This document shows positions 63,088 through 64,000 of a stretch of 64,000 bases of DNA, in pieces. The first letter of the stretch is position 1, and every line of letters starts with the position of its first letter. The DNA lies in the NCBI GenBank assembly GCA_947501935.1, contig CANMXU010000002.1, positions 248,001 through 312,000 of the forward strand, in the 5' to 3' direction. The stretch is from an uncultured Alteromonadaceae bacterium. GTDB lineage: Bacteria > Pseudomonadota > Gammaproteobacteria > Enterobacterales > Alteromonadaceae. The position numbers and the translations under genes were made by a program. A model generated the notes under the pieces. It searched no databases. It saw nothing but the letters and a program-made list of their open reading frames with translations, and was not told the DNA's origin.

Positions 63088-63380
63088 TGAGTCAGTTTTT
63101 ATTATCTTCGAAAGCCAAATCAGATTTAATTAAAATTGCTAAATATACCCAATTAACTTGGGGCAAGGCTCAACGAAATGATTATTTAAAAATATTAGAT
63201 AATACGTTTCAATTATTAGCCACTGAACCAGAGTTAGGTATTAATTGCGATTATATTAGAGAAGGTTACAACAAGTACCCTCAAGCTAGCCATGTAATTT
63301 ATTACAAAGAGCATAAAGCTAATCAAATTTTAATAGTGCGTATATTGCATAAAAGCATGGATGTTAACTCCGCACTCTAG
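63087..63380 (+). CDS. parE: ParE-family toxin
   Basis: 97 aa of the RelE/ParE fold: SSKAKSDLIKIAKYTQLTWG at the start, a middle LLATEPELGINCDYIREGYNKYPQASH with the family Arg-x-Gly-Tyr/Tyr pattern, and the end ILIVRILHKSMDVN. ParE toxins attack DNA gyrase. It is coupled to parD by 1-base overlap, and an attC site begins 4 bases after its stop, so the pair is a complete integron gene cassette. Nothing is truncated. Confidence 0.9.
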   Translation: MSQFLLSSKAKSDLIKIAKYTQLTWGKAQRNDYLKILDNTFQLLATEPELGINCDYIREGYNKYPQASHVIYYKEHKANQILIVRILHKSMDVNSAL

Positions 63381-63384
63381 AAAA

Positions 63385-63485
63385 ATATAACGCCCTGTTA
63401 AGGGGCTTTTATTAGTTTGCTAAAATGTGGAACGAAGTGGAACCTAGCAAACTATTAAAAGTCCCACTTGAACAGCTTGTTAGGT
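63385..63485 (+). repeat. Integron attC site 2 (attC of the parDE cassette)
   Basis: 101 bases: R'' ATATAAC (63385-63391), arms CTGTTAAGGGG / CCCACTTGAACAG with unpaired single bases, inner arms CTTTTATTAGTTTGCTA / TAGCAAACTATTAAAAG (perfect), and R' GTTAGGT (63479-63485). The R'' is the exact complement of GTTATAT at 62792-62798, the start of the same cassette, as expected for the attC of a circular cassette. Confidence 0.88.
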
Positions 63486-64000
63486 TTATTTTACTTTCTT
63501 GCTAAAACTAAGATTACCGGGGCCTTTCTTAACTGGTAACTCTTTTGTGAACCCTGTAACTTCAACACTTGAATCTACTACTTCAAATTTAAAGTCATCA
63601 AAATATACCACCCCATTTCCAGCTAAGCGTACCCCAAAAAGAATATTTGCGTTACGTTGTTGAGGAATATCTAATACGATTGAATACTCTTGCCAGTCAT
63701 TTGAATCTTTAATTTGACGATCTGACATATTATCTGAACTCGTATACCCATAGCCATGATGAATACTCATGAACATTACAGCATAATCCAATAACTCTTC
63801 TGTTTTGATCCGTGCTGTCAATTTTACTCTTTGACCAAGCCATTCTTCAAGTGGTGAAATATGCTGAAGTACAGCTCCTGATGATGCTTTGTCATTAATA
63901 GATTTAAGATAGCCTACAATATCATAATTATCTAAACTCTCTTTAGTACCAGACTCGTAACTTTCAAGGTTTGATTGGTACCATGGTTTTGGTAGCGGTT
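63486..64000 (-). CDS. C-terminal part of an unknown protein (runs off the right edge)
   Basis: The minus-strand frame is open from 64000 to the stop at 63486 (171 codons), so the gene starts outside the window; the only in-frame start-like codon, a TTG at 63821, is internal. Blocks WYQSNLESYESGTKESLDNYD, LQHISPLEEWLGQRVKLTAR, SDNMSDRQIKDSNDWQEYSI, LDIPQQRNANILFGVRLAG and NGVVYFDDFKFEVVD resemble a beta-sandwich domain found in bacterial proteins of the form W..G..YE..D .. LGKRV..SAYVK .. DNM..RPI.GT.DW, sometimes attached to regulators. Its stop lies 1 base after attC 2, and it points against the cassette direction. It is probably the next cassette gene, inserted in reverse. Confidence 0.65.
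   Translation of the reverse strand, partial: PLPKPWYQSNLESYESGTKESLDNYDIVGYLKSINDKASSGAVLQHISPLEEWLGQRVKLTARIKTEELLDYAVMFMSIHHGYGYTSSDNMSDRQIKDSNDWQEYSIVLDIPQQRNANILFGVRLAGNGVVYFDDFKFEVVDSSVEVTGFTKELPVKKGPGNLSFSKKVK

Noticed and set aside
63486-63821. A complete 111-aa gene starting with TTG at 63821
   Set aside because: The frame stays open to the window edge, so the TTG is internal to a larger gene.
1-64000. CRISPR arrays, tRNA or rRNA genes, insertion sequences, prophage
   Set aside because: I saw no regularly spaced repeats, cloverleaf or transposase/phage genes in the window.

Overview
The window is a chromosomal segment of an AT-rich marine gammaproteobacterium, most likely Alteromonadales of the Colwelliaceae type (Colwellia/Thalassotalea). 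The reasons are the low GC, gene content (PolA, Pgi, PrlC, RsmJ, FtnA, an OmpA-like porin), large TonB-dependent receptors, FucP-type sugar permeases and two polysaccharide-use regions. The genus is an inference from gene content, not a search result.

Layout. 1-6000: partial membrane sensor, a small unknown gene, a periplasmic binding-like protein, an ECF sigma factor operon with two TonB-type proteins, and a phospholipase D lipoprotein. 6000-11100: OmpA-like porin and polA, with a probable Spot 42-position small RNA just downstream of polA. 11100-26300: an amino-sugar region. It has pgi, a FucP-family permease, a metallophosphoesterase lipoprotein, a DeoR/AgaR-type repressor, a secreted GH16 enzyme and the operon kbaZ-agaS-ROK kinase-nagA. 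Two related solute-binding-like proteins flank that operon. Direct repeats of CTTTCA at 10-bp spacing lie before each of these transcription units and look like the AgaR operator. 27400-51300: an alginate region. It has two TonB-dependent receptors, two PL7 lyases, a repeat-containing surface lipoprotein, PL6 and PL17 lyases, KdgF, a hexuronate-type MFS permease, a DEH-reductase candidate, KdgK, KDPG aldolase, class II fructose-bisphosphate aldolase and a GntR/FCD regulator. 51400-62500: housekeeping genes (gor, prlC, two paralogous outer-membrane barrels, a Tag-like protein, rsmJ, a chemotaxis receptor, a tiny Cys protein, ftnA, a YhiN-type flavoprotein). 62700-64000: the edge of an integron cassette array with a ParDE toxin-antitoxin cassette between two attC sites.

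How it works together. Outside the cell PL7 and PL6 enzymes cut alginate, the TonB receptors import oligomers, and PL17 makes monomers. KdgF linearises them, the reductase gives KDG, and KdgK plus Eda yield pyruvate and glyceraldehyde-3-phosphate; the aldolase at the operon end can feed gluconeogenesis. Four alginate-region promoters carry the palindromic core TGGTNNACMA, in three of them overlapping the -35 box, which fits the FCD-GntR regulator encoded in the locus. In the amino-sugar region the kinase, deacetylase, AgaS and KbaZ-type protein fit N-acetylgalactosamine use. No catalytic KbaY/GatY partner is seen there.

The most noteworthy observations are: the integron cassette whose two ends match by the R''/R' rule; the sRNA candidate after polA; a second sRNA candidate after the DEH reductase; a 20-codon ORF placed between an AgaR-like operator and a strong terminator; the shared alginate operator; and the ECF sigma operon with an anti-sigma/TonB-like fusion.
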